A stretch of DNA of 64,000 nt from Christensenella intestinihominis (GTDB lineage: Bacteria > Bacillota > Clostridia > Christensenellales > Christensenellaceae), in assembly GCF_001678845.1 (NCBI RefSeq), contig NZ_MAIQ01000006.1, positions 124,001 to 188,000 on the forward strand, given 5' to 3'. The number at the start of each line of letters is the position of its first letter. Positions within the stretch are counted from its first letter, which is position 1. The position numbers and the translations under genes are program-made. Below the pieces are notes generated by a model. It did not search any database. It saw nothing but the letters and a program-made list of their open reading frames with translations, and had not been told where the DNA came from. Shown one piece after another: positions 1-8,646 of the stretch.

Positions 1-249
1 TTCCGGGTCAGCGTGGTGGATACGACGGGATCGGGCGATGCGTTCCTTGGAGCGGTGCATTACCGCCTGAAGGACAGGAGCGCGGAGGAGCTGGACAAGC
101 TGACAAAAGAGGAGCTTGACGATATTCTTGATTTTGCAAATGCGGCGGGCGGCCTTACGGCCACAAAACGCGGGGCGATTCCATCCATGCCTACGCTCGA
201 TGAAATCGAGGAGTGCCGGAAAAACGTGCCGAGGGCAGAATGTAAATAA
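1..249 (+). CDS. PfkB-family sugar kinase (fructokinase-like), 3' end only
   Basis: The reading frame is open from base 1, so this is the C-terminal 82 residues of a gene that begins before the window. It carries the PfkB second signature DTTGSGDAF near its start; in the family the Asp of the GxGD motif is the catalytic base that activates the sugar hydroxyl for phosphorylation by ATP. The tail TTKRGAIPSMP is typical of fructokinases and related ribokinase-fold enzymes. It is followed at once by a strong intrinsic terminator, so it is the last gene of its transcript. Family assignment is firm; the sugar (fructose, 2-keto-3-deoxygluconate or other) cannot be decided from this fragment. Confidence 0.85.
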   Translation, partial: FRVSVVDTTGSGDAFLGAVHYRLKDRSAEELDKLTKEELDDILDFANAAGGLTATKRGAIPSMPTLDEIEECRKNVPRAECK

Positions 250-254
250 GGTTA

Positions 255-293
255 AAAAAAAGAACTGCAACCCTATGGCTGCAGTTCTTTTTT
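255..293 (+). terminator. Intrinsic terminator, bidirectional
   Basis: AGAACTGCA (261-269) pairs with TGCAGTTCT (280-288), followed by a T run to 293; an A run on the left gives a U tract on the other strand too. It ends the kinase transcript and also serves the convergent SDR gene. Confidence 0.9.
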
Positions 294-307
294 GAAATGA
301 AAAATAC

Positions 308-1102
308 TTATTGAGTGGTAATTTCTTTTTCCTTTGCATATTCATATGCGCGGTATGGATTCTGGACCTTGAAAAAGCCGCCGTCCACACCGATGATCTC
401 TCCCGTGACGTATCCCGCGCCGGGGGAGGTCAGGAAACAAACGAGCGCGGCCGCGTCTTCGCCGTTTCCAAAACGCTGGAGGGCGATTTGCTTTACCTGC
501 ACGTCGCCGCGTTCTACGATCATGGAATCCGTCATGTCCGTATGAATGATGCCCGGGGCATAGGCGTTTACGGTAATTCCATAGGGGGCGAGTTCGCCCG
601 CCGCCGTTTTTGTCATCATGTCGATACCGGCCTTGCTGGCCGCGTAAGCAATGAGCCCGCAATCGGCAAATGTGCTCGAAATAGAGGAAGCATTGGCAAT
701 CCGTCCGTAATGGTTCTTCTTCATATAGGGAACGCATGCCTGGATCATATGCAGCTGCCCCTTAAAATTGGTGTTGAACACACGGTCGAAATATTCATCC
801 GTAATGTCCTCGATGAAGCAAAAATCAAAGATACCGGCATTGTTCACTAAAATATCGATCCTGTCGTGTTTACCGCCTATTTTCCGCACGGCGCAGTCTA
901 CCGAGGATTTATCGGAAACGTCACATTGGACGACCTCCGATTCGGGAGAATAATTTCTCATTTTCCCAAGCGTTTCCTGTGCGCTTTTTTCATCCGAACG
1001 GTACAGCGCGAAAACGATATTTCCCTCCCGGGCAAGGCCGATGCTGATAGCCTGGCCCATGCCGCGTGTTCCGCCCGTTACAATTGCTACCCTTTTTTCC
1101 AT
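308..1102 (-). CDS. Short-chain dehydrogenase/reductase (FabG-like)
   Basis: A 264-residue classical SDR. Visible motifs are the cofactor loop TGGTRGMG near the N terminus, NNAG in the middle, a catalytic Ser in ASSIS, the YAASK active-site Tyr/Lys pair, and the C-terminal GVDGGF. Such enzymes are cytoplasmic NAD(P)-dependent alcohol/ketone oxidoreductases. The ATG at 1102 is preferred to the GTG at 1111 because AAAGGGG lies 8 bases upstream of it. It is transcribed away from the ROK regulator at 1357 from its own promoter (1164-1192). The location beside a polyol/pentose gene set suggests a sugar or polyol substrate, but 3-oxoacyl-ACP reductase-like sequences are not substrate-specific by eye. 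Confidence 0.85.
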   Translation of the reverse strand: MEKRVAIVTGGTRGMGQAISIGLAREGNIVFALYRSDEKSAQETLGKMRNYSPESEVVQCDVSDKSSVDCAVRKIGGKHDRIDILVNNAGIFDFCFIEDITDEYFDRVFNTNFKGQLHMIQACVPYMKKNHYGRIANASSISSTFADCGLIAYAASKAGIDMMTKTAAGELAPYGITVNAYAPGIIHTDMTDSMIVERGDVQVKQIALQRFGNGEDAAALVCFLTSPGAGYVTGEIIGVDGGFFKVQNPYRAYEYAKEKEITTQ

Positions 1103-1163
1103 CACTGGCACCCCTTTAATAATTAAATAGCTTTTTTAAAACTGATTTACTTATCTTGCGTTC

Positions 1164-1192
1164 ATAGTATCACTGCTTTTTTTCCATGTCAA
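1164..1192 (-). promoter_or_regulatory. Sigma-A promoter for the SDR gene
   Basis: On the reverse strand: TTGACA (1187-1192), 17-bp spacer, TACTAT (1164-1169). The leader between it and the gene holds an AT-rich stretch (1120-1145) resembling the AT-rich sites in the neighbouring promoters. Confidence 0.65.
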
Positions 1193-1277
1193 GAAGAATT
1201 CTGCAAATCGGTGGAATTTTTTGGACGGAAGGAAATATTTTCGTGAAAATTCATGTGAAAAAATTATCAAAAATAGG

Positions 1278-1306
1278 TTGAAATTGAAGAAAAACTATAT
1301 TATACT
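1278..1306 (+). promoter_or_regulatory. Promoter of the ROK regulator gene, with overlapping inverted repeat
   Basis: TTGAAA (1278-1283), 17-bp spacer, TATACT (1301-1306). The -10 lies inside an inverted repeat AAAACTAT (1291-1298) / ATAGTTTT (1314-1321), and TTTTATAAAA follows. This is the arrangement expected for autorepression by the downstream ROK protein (inference). Confidence 0.65.
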
Positions 1307-1356
1307 CGAAATGATAGTTTTATAAAACGCTTTTAAAAAATAAGGATGGATGAGCG

Positions 1357-2484
1357 ATGGAACAGGGAAAGTCCGGAATGGACATTAAGGGGATGAACCG
1401 AAAAAAAATATATGAGTTTTTACGGAAGGGCAGGTCGGTATCCAAGCAGGATATTGTTTATGCGCTTCAGCTGAGCCTGCCTACGGTAACGCAGAATTTG
1501 CAGGAATTGCAGGAGAAGGGGCTCCTCGATACGGCGGGAAAGATCGGAAACACGGGCGGACGGAACGCGACGGCGTTTACATTCATCAGCGACGCAAAGG
1601 TGGCGGTCGGGATCGATATCCAAAAGCACCACAGCACGGTTGTGGTCGTCGACCTGGATGGTAAGGTGATCGAAACATTAAGGAAGCAGGTAGATTTTTC
1701 CATGACGGATGAATATTACCGCAAGCTTGGTGAGGCGGTCGGCGAAATTGTGGAAAAGACCCGTACCGATCCCCAAAAGGTTTTGGGCGTCGGACTGGGC
1801 GTGCCCGGGCTGATTTCCGGGGATGGGCAGGAGGTTGTTTACGGGCGTATTCTAAACTTTACCGGGGAAACCTGCGCTAATTTTTCCAAATATATCCCTT
1901 ACCGGTCCTTGCTTTATAACGACGCAAACGCCGCGGGCTTTGCGGAAATCTGGTCTCTGCACAATATCGAAAATGCTTTCTATATCTGCCTGAGCAACAA
2001 CATCGGCGGTTCGGTGCTGCTGGACAACAAGGTGTATGAAGGCGATAACCAGCGCAGCGGGGAGGTCGGCCATATGACGGTTGTGGCAGATGGACGGCCG
2101 TGCTATTGCGGGCAGTACGGGTGCCTTGAAACCTATTGCTCGGCCACCGTGCTGTCTGACACGACGGGCGGCGACCTGGGCGCCTTTTTTGAAAAGCTGG
2201 GCGGCGGCGACACGGAAAGCAAGCTGTTATGGGATTCCTATCTGCGCTACCTGTCGCTGGCGGTCAATAACCTGCGGATGCTGTTTGATTGCAAAATCAT
2301 TATCGGGGGATATGTGGGCGCATATATCGACGGATATATGGAACAGCTTTGGGAAATGGTGCGCCAGCGCAATATGTTTGGGGACGATCCGGAACGATTT
2401 TTGCTGCCCTGCCAATATAAGACGGAGGCAATTGCCGCGGGTGCGGCGCTGCCGTTTGTCGCGGAGTTTTTTGAACAAATCTGA
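1357..2484 (+). CDS. ROK-family transcriptional repressor (NagC/XylR type)
   Basis: 375 residues. An N-terminal winged helix (about residues 12-65) is followed by a sugar-kinase-fold ROK domain: first phosphate loop VGIDI near 85, GVGLGVPG near 148, NDAN with the Asp that is catalytic in ROK kinases, GEVGH, and the zinc motif CYCGQYGCLE starting near residue 249. ROK repressors bind a sugar or sugar phosphate and leave their operators. RBS AAGGATGG precedes the ATG. It stands directly upstream of the dehydrogenase-ABC-kinase-epimerase genes, whose first promoter carries a 25-bp palindrome that is a good candidate operator. Ligand unknown; a pentose or pentitol is likely from context. Confidence 0.9.
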   Translation: MEQGKSGMDIKGMNRKKIYEFLRKGRSVSKQDIVYALQLSLPTVTQNLQELQEKGLLDTAGKIGNTGGRNATAFTFISDAKVAVGIDIQKHHSTVVVVDLDGKVIETLRKQVDFSMTDEYYRKLGEAVGEIVEKTRTDPQKVLGVGLGVPGLISGDGQEVVYGRILNFTGETCANFSKYIPYRSLLYNDANAAGFAEIWSLHNIENAFYICLSNNIGGSVLLDNKVYEGDNQRSGEVGHMTVVADGRPCYCGQYGCLETYCSATVLSDTTGGDLGAFFEKLGGGDTESKLLWDSYLRYLSLAVNNLRMLFDCKIIIGGYVGAYIDGYMEQLWEMVRQRNMFGDDPERFLLPCQYKTEAIAAGAALPFVAEFFEQI

Positions 2485-2502
2485 TTAGACGGAAAATTTG
2501 CA

Positions 2503-2529
2503 GCGGAGCCATATTGGCTCCGCTTTTTT
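2503..2529 (+). terminator. Intrinsic terminator after ROK gene
   Basis: GCGGAGCC (2503-2510), loop ATATT, GGCTCCGC (2516-2523), six Ts. Confidence 0.92.
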
Positions 2530-2560
2530 GTTGCGCGGTTTGGATTTTAAAATTTTGTGA

Positions 2561-2588
2561 TTGACTTTCCTGGAAATATTGATATACT
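2561..2588 (+). promoter_or_regulatory. Promoter of the polyol dehydrogenase gene
   Basis: TTGACT (2561-2566), 16-bp spacer, TATACT (2583-2588). The 25-bp palindrome at 2605-2629 lies immediately downstream, covering roughly +10 to +35. Confidence 0.7.
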
Positions 2589-2604
2589 GTAAAAATATAA
2601 AATG

Positions 2605-2629
2605 CTTTTATTAAATATATTAATAAAAG
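2605..2629. promoter_or_regulatory. Candidate ROK operator: 25-bp perfect palindrome
   Basis: CTTTTATTAA (2605-2614), centre ATATA, TTAATAAAAG (2620-2629): 10-bp perfect arms. Operators of ROK repressors (XylR, NagC/Mlc) are AT-rich inverted repeats of about this length. The site sits just after the promoter and one gene away from a ROK protein; the link is inference. Confidence 0.65.
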
Positions 2630-2671
2630 TTATTTAATAAAATAGCGAAAAAGAAAGGGCGGGATCGATTT

Positions 2672-3748
2672 ATGAAAAAAATACCTGAAACAATGAAAGC
2701 GCTTGTAGCGTATGGCCCCGGAGAATATAAATTAGTGAAAGATTTTCCGACGCCGGATTGCGGCCCGGACGATATTATCATCAAAACGGAAGGGTGCGGG
2801 ATTTGTGCGGGAGACTTGAAATGCCAGCACGGGGCTTCGCGTTTTTGGGGGGACGGCATGCAGCCCGCCTATGTGGAACCACCGTTTATCCCCGGGCATG
2901 AATTCCTGGGAACTGTAGTGGATAAGGGGGCCAATGTGGCGGAGTACGAGATTGGAGACCGCCTGACGGCGGACCAGATTGTCCCGTGCGGGGAATGCGA
3001 ATATTGCCGCACAGGGCGCTACTGGCTGTGCGAGCCGCACAATGTATTTGGCTTTAAAAATTTTTTGAATGGCGGAATGGCGGAATATGTACGTTATCCA
3101 AAGACGGCGGTGCTGCACCGTGTTCCCAAGGAAATGCCGCTCCTTGACGCGCTGCTTGTGGAGCCGTACGGCTGCTCGAAGCATGCGGTGGACAGGGCGG
3201 AAATTACGAACGAGGACTTTGTGGTGATTTCCGGCGCCGGGTCTCTGGGACTCGGGATGATTACCTATGCCCGGATGAAGAATCCGGCGAAGCTTGTCGC
3301 CCTGGATATTCTTCCCGGCCGGCTTAAAAAGGCGGAAGAGTTCGGAGCAGACATGGTGATGAACCCCGGGGAGGAAGATGTCGCGCAAAAAGTGCTGGAA
3401 ATGACGGACGGCTACGGATGCGACGTCTATATCGAGGCGACCGGGCATCCGTCGAGCGTAATACAGGGTCTGAAAATGATCCGCAAGCAGGGCCGGTTCA
3501 TCGAATTCAGCGTATTTTCCGGTGAAACGTCCGCCGATTGGTCCATTATTGGGGACGGGAAAGAGCTTGAGCTCCGGGGTTCCCAGCTAAGCCCTTATTG
3601 CTTTCCGTTTGTCATCGAACACATCATGAACGGAAATTTGAAAACGGCGGGCGTCGTATCAAAAACATTTGCGCTGGACGATTGGGAAGAGGCGTTTGAC
3701 TGTGCTGCGGGAAAATATGGCGATTTTAAAATTGCCATCACCTTCTGA
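2672..3748 (+). CDS. Zinc-dependent polyol dehydrogenase (MDR family; erythritol/threitol- or arabinitol-dehydrogenase-like)
   Basis: 358 residues of the medium-chain dehydrogenase family. Catalytic zinc ligands are visible as C45 (GICAGD), H76/E77 (GHEF) and E164 (LVEPYG); the structural zinc lobe has C106, C109, C112 and C120. The Rossmann motif GAGSLG is at 188-193, and an Asp at the end of the next strand (LDI, 211-212) favours NAD over NADP. Such enzymes oxidise a polyol to a ketose in the cytoplasm. The gene follows a ROK repressor and precedes a sugar ABC transporter, ribulokinase and ribulose-5-phosphate epimerase, so a role in feeding a ketopentose to that kinase is plausible. The overall look is closest to enzymes named erythritol/L-threitol dehydrogenase; the substrate is not proved. 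Confidence 0.8.
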   Translation: MKKIPETMKALVAYGPGEYKLVKDFPTPDCGPDDIIIKTEGCGICAGDLKCQHGASRFWGDGMQPAYVEPPFIPGHEFLGTVVDKGANVAEYEIGDRLTADQIVPCGECEYCRTGRYWLCEPHNVFGFKNFLNGGMAEYVRYPKTAVLHRVPKEMPLLDALLVEPYGCSKHAVDRAEITNEDFVVISGAGSLGLGMITYARMKNPAKLVALDILPGRLKKAEEFGADMVMNPGEEDVAQKVLEMTDGYGCDVYIEATGHPSSVIQGLKMIRKQGRFIEFSVFSGETSADWSIIGDGKELELRGSQLSPYCFPFVIEHIMNGNLKTAGVVSKTFALDDWEEAFDCAAGKYGDFKIAITF

Positions 3749-3818
3749 CCGTTTGGATAAATCGAGGCTTCCATTCAATTAAGTAAGGCTATTTTATAAA
3801 AAAGATTTATAAAAAATA

Positions 3819-3847
3819 TTGACAATTCAAATTCATGAATTTATAAT
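3819..3847 (+). promoter_or_regulatory. Consensus sigma-A promoter of the ABC transporter operon
   Basis: TTGACA (3819-3824), exactly 17 bp, TATAAT (3842-3847): a perfect match to consensus. The spacer contains the 12-bp palindrome AATTCATGAATT (3830-3841). Just upstream is a direct repeat, ATTTTATAAA / GATTTATAAA (about 3791-3813), AT-rich like the candidate ROK operator. A promoter this strong implies tight repression. Confidence 0.85.
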
Positions 3848-3957
3848 GAGGTCAACAATTAAAGTTTCATTTCATACAACTTATTCGAAACAACAACGCA
3901 GCGGCCTTAAATAAAATTGTGAAACGACAGCAGATTTTCCGGGAGAGGGGAGAAATC

Positions 3958-5448
3958 ATGCAGACTTTTTTGGAGATTGACCATATCAGCAAAACATTTC
4001 CGGGAGTAAAAGCACTCAGCGACGTTCATTTTGATATTTATCCCGGGGAAGTACATTCCCTGGTGGGCGAAAACGGTGCGGGAAAATCCACGCTGATAAA
4101 AATTATGTCGGGCGTCTACCAGCCGGATGAAGGCGGGACAATCAGGATCAACGGGAAAGAAACCAAAATACACAACGCAATGGATGCAATCCGGCAGGGG
4201 ATTGCCGTCATTTACCAGGATTTCAGCCTGTTCGGGAACCTGAGCGTGGCGGAGAACATCGTTATCAACCAAGTGATTGAAAAAAACCGCCAGGTGCTGA
4301 ACTGGAAGGAAATCCGCAAAAAGGCGGCGGAGGCGCTCCGCATCGTGGGGGCGGATATCAGTCCGCTGGAAACGCTGGAAAACCTTTCGGTTGCAAAGCA
4401 GCAAATGGTTGCGATTGCAAGCGCGGTGGCGCAGAAGGCGCAGATGATTATTATGGACGAGCCGACCTCGGCGTTATCGACAACTGAGGTGGAAACGCTT
4501 TACGGGATCATTGAAAAGCTGAAAGCGGAAAATATTGCCGTGATGTTCGTAAGCCATAAAATGGATGAGCTGTTCCGGATCAGCGACCGCTTCACCGTGT
4601 TCCGGGACGGGCAGTATATCAGGAGCTGCAAAAAGGAAGAAATTGACCGCGGCGGCCTTATTTCGCTGATGGTGGGCAGGAAAATTGAATTTGACAGCCT
4701 TGCCAACCCGGTGCAAAATCCCGAGGTGGTGCTGGAGGTTTCCCACCTGAGCAAAAAAGGAAATTTTAAAGACGTATCCTTTGAGCTCCATAAAGGCGAA
4801 ATATTGGGGATTACAGGCCTTGTCGGCGCGGGACGCAGCGAGATGGTGCAGGCGCTTTTCGGGCTGAACCGGCCGGACAGCGGAAGCGTAAAAATTGACG
4901 GCAAGGAGGCGCATATCGATAATACGTGGAGCGCCGTCGATGCGGGGATCGGTTATATCCCGGAGAGCAGGCAGACCCAGGGCCTGGTGCTCGATAAATC
5001 GGTAGCGGAAAATATCGCGCTGCCGCAGCTTAAAAAATATACAGGGAAATTTGGTTTTGTGAACCGGAAAAAGCAAAAAGAGACCGTAGGCGAATGGGTG
5101 GAAAAGCTGGATGTGCGCCCGCGGAACGAAGAATTGCTCGCGATGCAGCTTTCCGGCGGAAACCAACAAAAGGTGGTTCTTGCAAAATGGATTGCCACGA
5201 ACGCAAAGATATTGATTGTCGACGAACCGACAAACGGGGTCGACGTAGGCGCGAAATCTGAAATCCATAAAATATTACGGCAGCTTGCGGACCAGGGCAC
5301 GAGCCTGATCGTGATCTCGTCCGAACTGCCGGAAATTCTTGCCGTGAGCGACCGTATCCTTGTGATGCGGCGGGGCAGGATTTCGGGTGAGTTTGTGAAC
5401 AAGGACCTGACGCAGGAACTTATTATGGACAAAGCGGTCGTGAGCTGA
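3958..5448 (+). CDS. Sugar ABC transporter ATPase, two nucleotide-binding domains (RbsA/MglA type)
   Basis: 496 residues with duplicated ATPase halves. The N-terminal half has Walker A GENGAGKST and Walker B IIMDEPTSA; the C-terminal half has the diagnostic degenerate nucleotide site and the signature LSGGNQQK followed by DEPTNGVD. This layout is specific to carbohydrate uptake transporters class 2 (ribose, galactose, xylose, AI-2). It energises import through the two permeases encoded next. The ATG at 3958 is chosen over the upstream in-frame start at 3919 because GAGGGGAG lies just before it. Four transporter genes follow in order ATPase, permease, permease, binding protein. Confidence 0.93.
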   Translation: MQTFLEIDHISKTFPGVKALSDVHFDIYPGEVHSLVGENGAGKSTLIKIMSGVYQPDEGGTIRINGKETKIHNAMDAIRQGIAVIYQDFSLFGNLSVAENIVINQVIEKNRQVLNWKEIRKKAAEALRIVGADISPLETLENLSVAKQQMVAIASAVAQKAQMIIMDEPTSALSTTEVETLYGIIEKLKAENIAVMFVSHKMDELFRISDRFTVFRDGQYIRSCKKEEIDRGGLISLMVGRKIEFDSLANPVQNPEVVLEVSHLSKKGNFKDVSFELHKGEILGITGLVGAGRSEMVQALFGLNRPDSGSVKIDGKEAHIDNTWSAVDAGIGYIPESRQTQGLVLDKSVAENIALPQLKKYTGKFGFVNRKKQKETVGEWVEKLDVRPRNEELLAMQLSGGNQQKVVLAKWIATNAKILIVDEPTNGVDVGAKSEIHKILRQLADQGTSLIVISSELPEILAVSDRILVMRRGRISGEFVNKDLTQELIMDKAVVS

Positions 5449-5461
5449 GGGAGGACGCAAA

Positions 5462-6433
5462 ATGGTAAAAAGCTTGGTGAAAAAAAGGGAATTTACGATT
5501 TTTATGATCGTAGTCGTGATTGCGGTGGTAATTGCGATTTCTAACAGCGTCTTCCTGCGGCCGGATAACATCATCGACGTGCTGAAAAGCAATTCGGTAA
5601 TCGGCATTATGGCGCTTGGGATGCTGCCCGTATTGATCTCCGGCGGCATCGACGTATCGGTATCGTCGACAATCGCCCTGTGCGCGGTGATTTCCGGGAA
5701 GCTGCTTACAATCAGCGGGGCGAATCTCTTTGTCGTATTGATCGTATCGATTGCGGTCGGCGCGGCGGTCGGCCTCGCAAACGGCCTGATTATTTCAAAA
5801 TTGAAAATATCCCCGATTGTTGCGACGCTGGGCACGATGTCCATCGTCCTCGGAGCGGTGCTTTATTGGACAAACGGGGAATGGATCACAAACCTGCCGG
5901 AGGATTTCAAAAGCTTCGGAACGGCGACGGTTGCGGGAATTCCAATCCAGGTCATAATCTTTATCGCCCTGATTGCGGTTACGGCGCTGATTTTGAAATA
6001 TACGCTTGTCGGCCGCGGCGTTTATGCAATCGGCGGCAGCACGTCGTCGGCGGTGCGCGTCGGCTATAACGTGGATAAGATACAAACGCTGATTTATGTG
6101 TTTACCGGCATGACGGTGGGTCTTGCGGCGGTGGTCCATACGTCGATTGTGCAGCAGGTGGACCCGAATACGTTTACGGGCCTGGAAATGGACGTCATTG
6201 CCTGCGTGGTTATCGGCGGGGCAAGCACCATGGGCGGCTCGGGCTCCGTTACCGGTACCGTGCTGGGCGTGCTGTTGATGGCGATTATGAAAAACGGGCT
6301 CATTCTTGCACGGATTCCCACCTATTGGCAGGATATCGTGGTCGGCCTGATTATCGTGTTCGCGGTTTCCATCGACGTACTGAACAGAAACCGCGAACAG
6401 GAAAAGCTTGTTCGCGTAGACGTAGAAGAATAA
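5462..6433 (+). CDS. Sugar ABC transporter permease (RbsC-like), first
   Basis: 323 residues, mostly hydrophobic, with the usual eight to ten membrane segments of BPD_transp_2 permeases. The GLANGLIISKLKISPIVATLG block and the late IGGASTMGGSGSV block are the family's conserved cytoplasmic loops, read here as short pieces (GLANG, VATLGT, GGASTMGG). It pairs with the permease encoded next to form a heterodimeric channel. The RBS GGAGG lies in the 13-base gap after the ATPase gene. Confidence 0.9.
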   Translation: MVKSLVKKREFTIFMIVVVIAVVIAISNSVFLRPDNIIDVLKSNSVIGIMALGMLPVLISGGIDVSVSSTIALCAVISGKLLTISGANLFVVLIVSIAVGAAVGLANGLIISKLKISPIVATLGTMSIVLGAVLYWTNGEWITNLPEDFKSFGTATVAGIPIQVIIFIALIAVTALILKYTLVGRGVYAIGGSTSSAVRVGYNVDKIQTLIYVFTGMTVGLAAVVHTSIVQQVDPNTFTGLEMDVIACVVIGGASTMGGSGSVTGTVLGVLLMAIMKNGLILARIPTYWQDIVVGLIIVFAVSIDVLNRNREQEKLVRVDVEE

Positions 6434-6445
6434 GGAGGGCGGGAC

Positions 6446-7462
6446 ATGAAAGCATTCAAAACACTGAAAGAAAAATATGCAAACGAATTGACACTCGCCT
6501 GCATTTTTATCGCAGTTTTTATCATATTGGGTATTCTCGCGCCGGATAAGTTCCTGACGGCCTATAACCTTGGGTCCATGATGTCGCAAATGCCCGAGCT
6601 TGGCCTGCTGTCCCTTGGGATGATGGCGGCAATTTTGACCGGCGGCATGAACCTTTCCATTTGCTATATTGCTTCCCTTTCCGGGATTTTCGCGGCCTAT
6701 GTGCTGTCGAGCGACTTTGCGGCGACAAACGTGGGGATTGGAATCGCGGCGGCAATTGGGGCGGCGATGCTGATCGCCGTGATAACGGGATTAATCAACG
6801 GCGGTGTGATTGCCTATATCGGCGTTGCGGCGATGCTCGTGACACTCGGAACGATGACGCTGTTCCAGGGAATCGCAACCAATATTACCCAGGGCGGCGC
6901 GATTTCCGGTTTTCCGGAGGAATTCATGGCGCTTGGAGGAGGAAACGTCTTCGGAATCCCTGTTCCTATGCTGATTTATATCGGGGCGATTATCGCAGCG
7001 TACCTGCTTCTTGAACGGTCTGCATGGGGATCGCGGGTTTATATGACGGGCTGCAATGAAACGGCCGCAAGGTTTTCCGGAGTAAACACCAAGGCCACGG
7101 TTTTGAAGGTCTACATATTCTCGAGCGTGATGGCGGCGATCGGCGGATTGATTATGATTTCACGGTATAACTCGGCGCGTGTGGATTATGGTTCTTCTTA
7201 CCTGATGATGAGCATTTCGGCGGTGGTTCTTGGCGGGACGAGCATCATGGGGGGACATGGCTCCGTGATTGGCACGGTAATTGCCGTTGGCATTATCCAG
7301 ATTGTAACAACCGGCCTTAATGTCCTGGGGATCAACCGCTACCTGATCGATATTATCATAGGCGCAATCCTGATCGGCGTGCTGGCAATCCGTTTCCTGA
7401 GCAGGAGACTTTCGGACCGCAATCTTGTAAAGGCCCGGGCGGCAAAAGTGGGCGCGCAATAA
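6446..7462 (+). CDS. Sugar ABC transporter permease (RbsC-like), second
   Basis: 338 residues with the same BPD_transp_2 architecture; conserved loops MLVTLGTMTL and GGTSIMGG are visible. The start ATG follows GGAGGGC, 12 bases after the stop of the first permease, so both are made from one message. Two unlike permeases with one fused ATPase is the arrangement of LsrCD- and Rha-type importers. Confidence 0.9.
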   Translation: MKAFKTLKEKYANELTLACIFIAVFIILGILAPDKFLTAYNLGSMMSQMPELGLLSLGMMAAILTGGMNLSICYIASLSGIFAAYVLSSDFAATNVGIGIAAAIGAAMLIAVITGLINGGVIAYIGVAAMLVTLGTMTLFQGIATNITQGGAISGFPEEFMALGGGNVFGIPVPMLIYIGAIIAAYLLLERSAWGSRVYMTGCNETAARFSGVNTKATVLKVYIFSSVMAAIGGLIMISRYNSARVDYGSSYLMMSISAVVLGGTSIMGGHGSVIGTVIAVGIIQIVTTGLNVLGINRYLIDIIIGAILIGVLAIRFLSRRLSDRNLVKARAAKVGAQ

Positions 7463-7479
7463 CAGGCAATTTAATTTCC

Positions 7480-7495
7480 GAACGCTGCGGCGTTC
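7480..7495 (+). other. Intercistronic hairpin before the binding-protein gene
   Basis: GAACGC (7480-7485), loop TGCG, GCGTTC (7490-7495), with no T run. Such hairpins often mark processing or stability boundaries that let the binding protein be made in excess of the membrane parts (inference). Confidence 0.45.
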
Positions 7496-7527
7496 CGAAC
7501 TATCAATAAATCCAGGAGGAAATGATT

Positions 7528-8595
7528 ATGAAAAAGCTATTGGCAATTTTGCTCGCGGCGGTGATGGTGTTCTCGCTTGCCGCTTGTGCGGGCGGTACAG
7601 ACGCGGGCGGCAGTGCCGCCGCATCGGCATCTGCGGAAGCGTCTGCCCCGGCGGCTGATGCGTCCGACACCGGGGAACCGGCTTCCGGCGCAGGCGACGG
7701 CGATTATAAAATTGCGGTTGTTCCCAAGCTGATCGGGATTCCATACTTCACGCAGACCGGCGACGGCGCCAAAGCGGCGGGGGACGAAATCGGCGTAGAG
7801 GTAACCTATACCGGGCCTTCCAAAGCGGATGCGGCGGAACAGGTTAAGATGATCGAAGACCTGATTGCGCAGGGCGTGGATGCAATTGCGGTTGCCCCCA
7901 ACGACCCGGCGGCGGTTGTCCCAGCGCTTGAAAAGGCAAAAAATGCAGGGATCGTCTGCCTTGACTGGGACGCCCCGGTAGATAACGAAAAGCTGATCGA
8001 CGCATCCATCCATCAGATCGAGGATAAGGAATTTGCGGAACATTCCATCGATATGCTGGTTGAGGCAATGGGCGACAGCGGGGACTATGCAATCCTGACG
8101 GGTTCGCTTTCCGCACCCAACCAGAACCTGTGGATCGACTATGCAAAGACCTATGCGGCAGAAAAATATCCCAACCTGAACCTTGTGACAGACCCGATTC
8201 CCACGGAAGAAAAGCAGCAGGAGGCTTACAGCAAAACGCTTGACCTCGTTAAGGCGTACCCGGACCTTAAGGGCATTGTAGGCTATGCGACGGTTTGCCC
8301 GCTGGGCGCGGCGCAGGCAATTCGCGAAAAAGGGCTGCAGGACCAGATTGCGGTTGTCGGTACGGCGGTGAAAGAGGATGCACAGGAGTTTATTGAAGAC
8401 GGTTCCCTCGACATCGCGTTCCTGTGGAATACGCAGGACCTCGGAGCGCTTACCGTTAAAGTTGCAAAGTATCTGCTGGACGGAAACGAGCTTTCCAACG
8501 ATATGGTGATTGACGGCTTCCCGGACATCTCGGTGGACGGAAATGTCGTATACCTCGGACCGCCGGAAGACTATACCAAGGATACCTATAAGTAA
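7528..8595 (+). CDS. Sugar-binding lipoprotein of the ABC transporter (LsrB/RhaS-like)
   Basis: 355 residues. A signal peptide ends in the lipobox SLAAC with the lipidated Cys at 20, then a Ser/Ala/Gly-rich linker, then a type I periplasmic-binding-protein fold. KIAVVPKLIG and the GPSKAD block resemble LsrB and RhaS. The start is the second ATG (7528), 8 bases after AGGAGG; the ATG at 7522 is too close to that site. Compared with LsrB, the AI-2 contact residues are only partly kept: Lys of PKLIG is present, but the Asp-Gln pair is Asn-Gln (SAPNQN) and the Pro/Ala pair is changed (GYATV), so I read it as a sugar or polyol binder and not an AI-2 receptor. Confidence 0.88.
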   Translation: MKKLLAILLAAVMVFSLAACAGGTDAGGSAAASASAEASAPAADASDTGEPASGAGDGDYKIAVVPKLIGIPYFTQTGDGAKAAGDEIGVEVTYTGPSKADAAEQVKMIEDLIAQGVDAIAVAPNDPAAVVPALEKAKNAGIVCLDWDAPVDNEKLIDASIHQIEDKEFAEHSIDMLVEAMGDSGDYAILTGSLSAPNQNLWIDYAKTYAAEKYPNLNLVTDPIPTEEKQQEAYSKTLDLVKAYPDLKGIVGYATVCPLGAAQAIREKGLQDQIAVVGTAVKEDAQEFIEDGSLDIAFLWNTQDLGALTVKVAKYLLDGNELSNDMVIDGFPDISVDGNVVYLGPPEDYTKDTYK

Positions 8596-8613
8596 TTAAA
8601 AAAACGTAACGGG

Positions 8614-8646
8614 GAAGGCTGGAATTTTTCAGCCTTCTTTGTGTTT
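8614..8646 (+). terminator. Intrinsic terminator after binding-protein gene
   Basis: GAAGGCTG (8614-8621), 8-base loop, CAGCCTTC (8630-8637), then a broken T tract. It may be leaky, allowing some read-through into the kinase gene, for which I see no strong promoter in 8647-8796. Confidence 0.8.

Noticed and set aside
1318-1338. Possible catabolite-response (cre) site around AAAACGCTTTT
   Set aside because: Only the central part fits; the outer TG and CA positions of the cre consensus are missing.
7528-8595. Possible LsrB (AI-2 receptor)
   Set aside because: Overall resemblance exists, but the Asp-Gln and Pro-Ala contact residues are changed and no LsrK/LsrF/LsrG gene is present; the neighbours are pentose genes.
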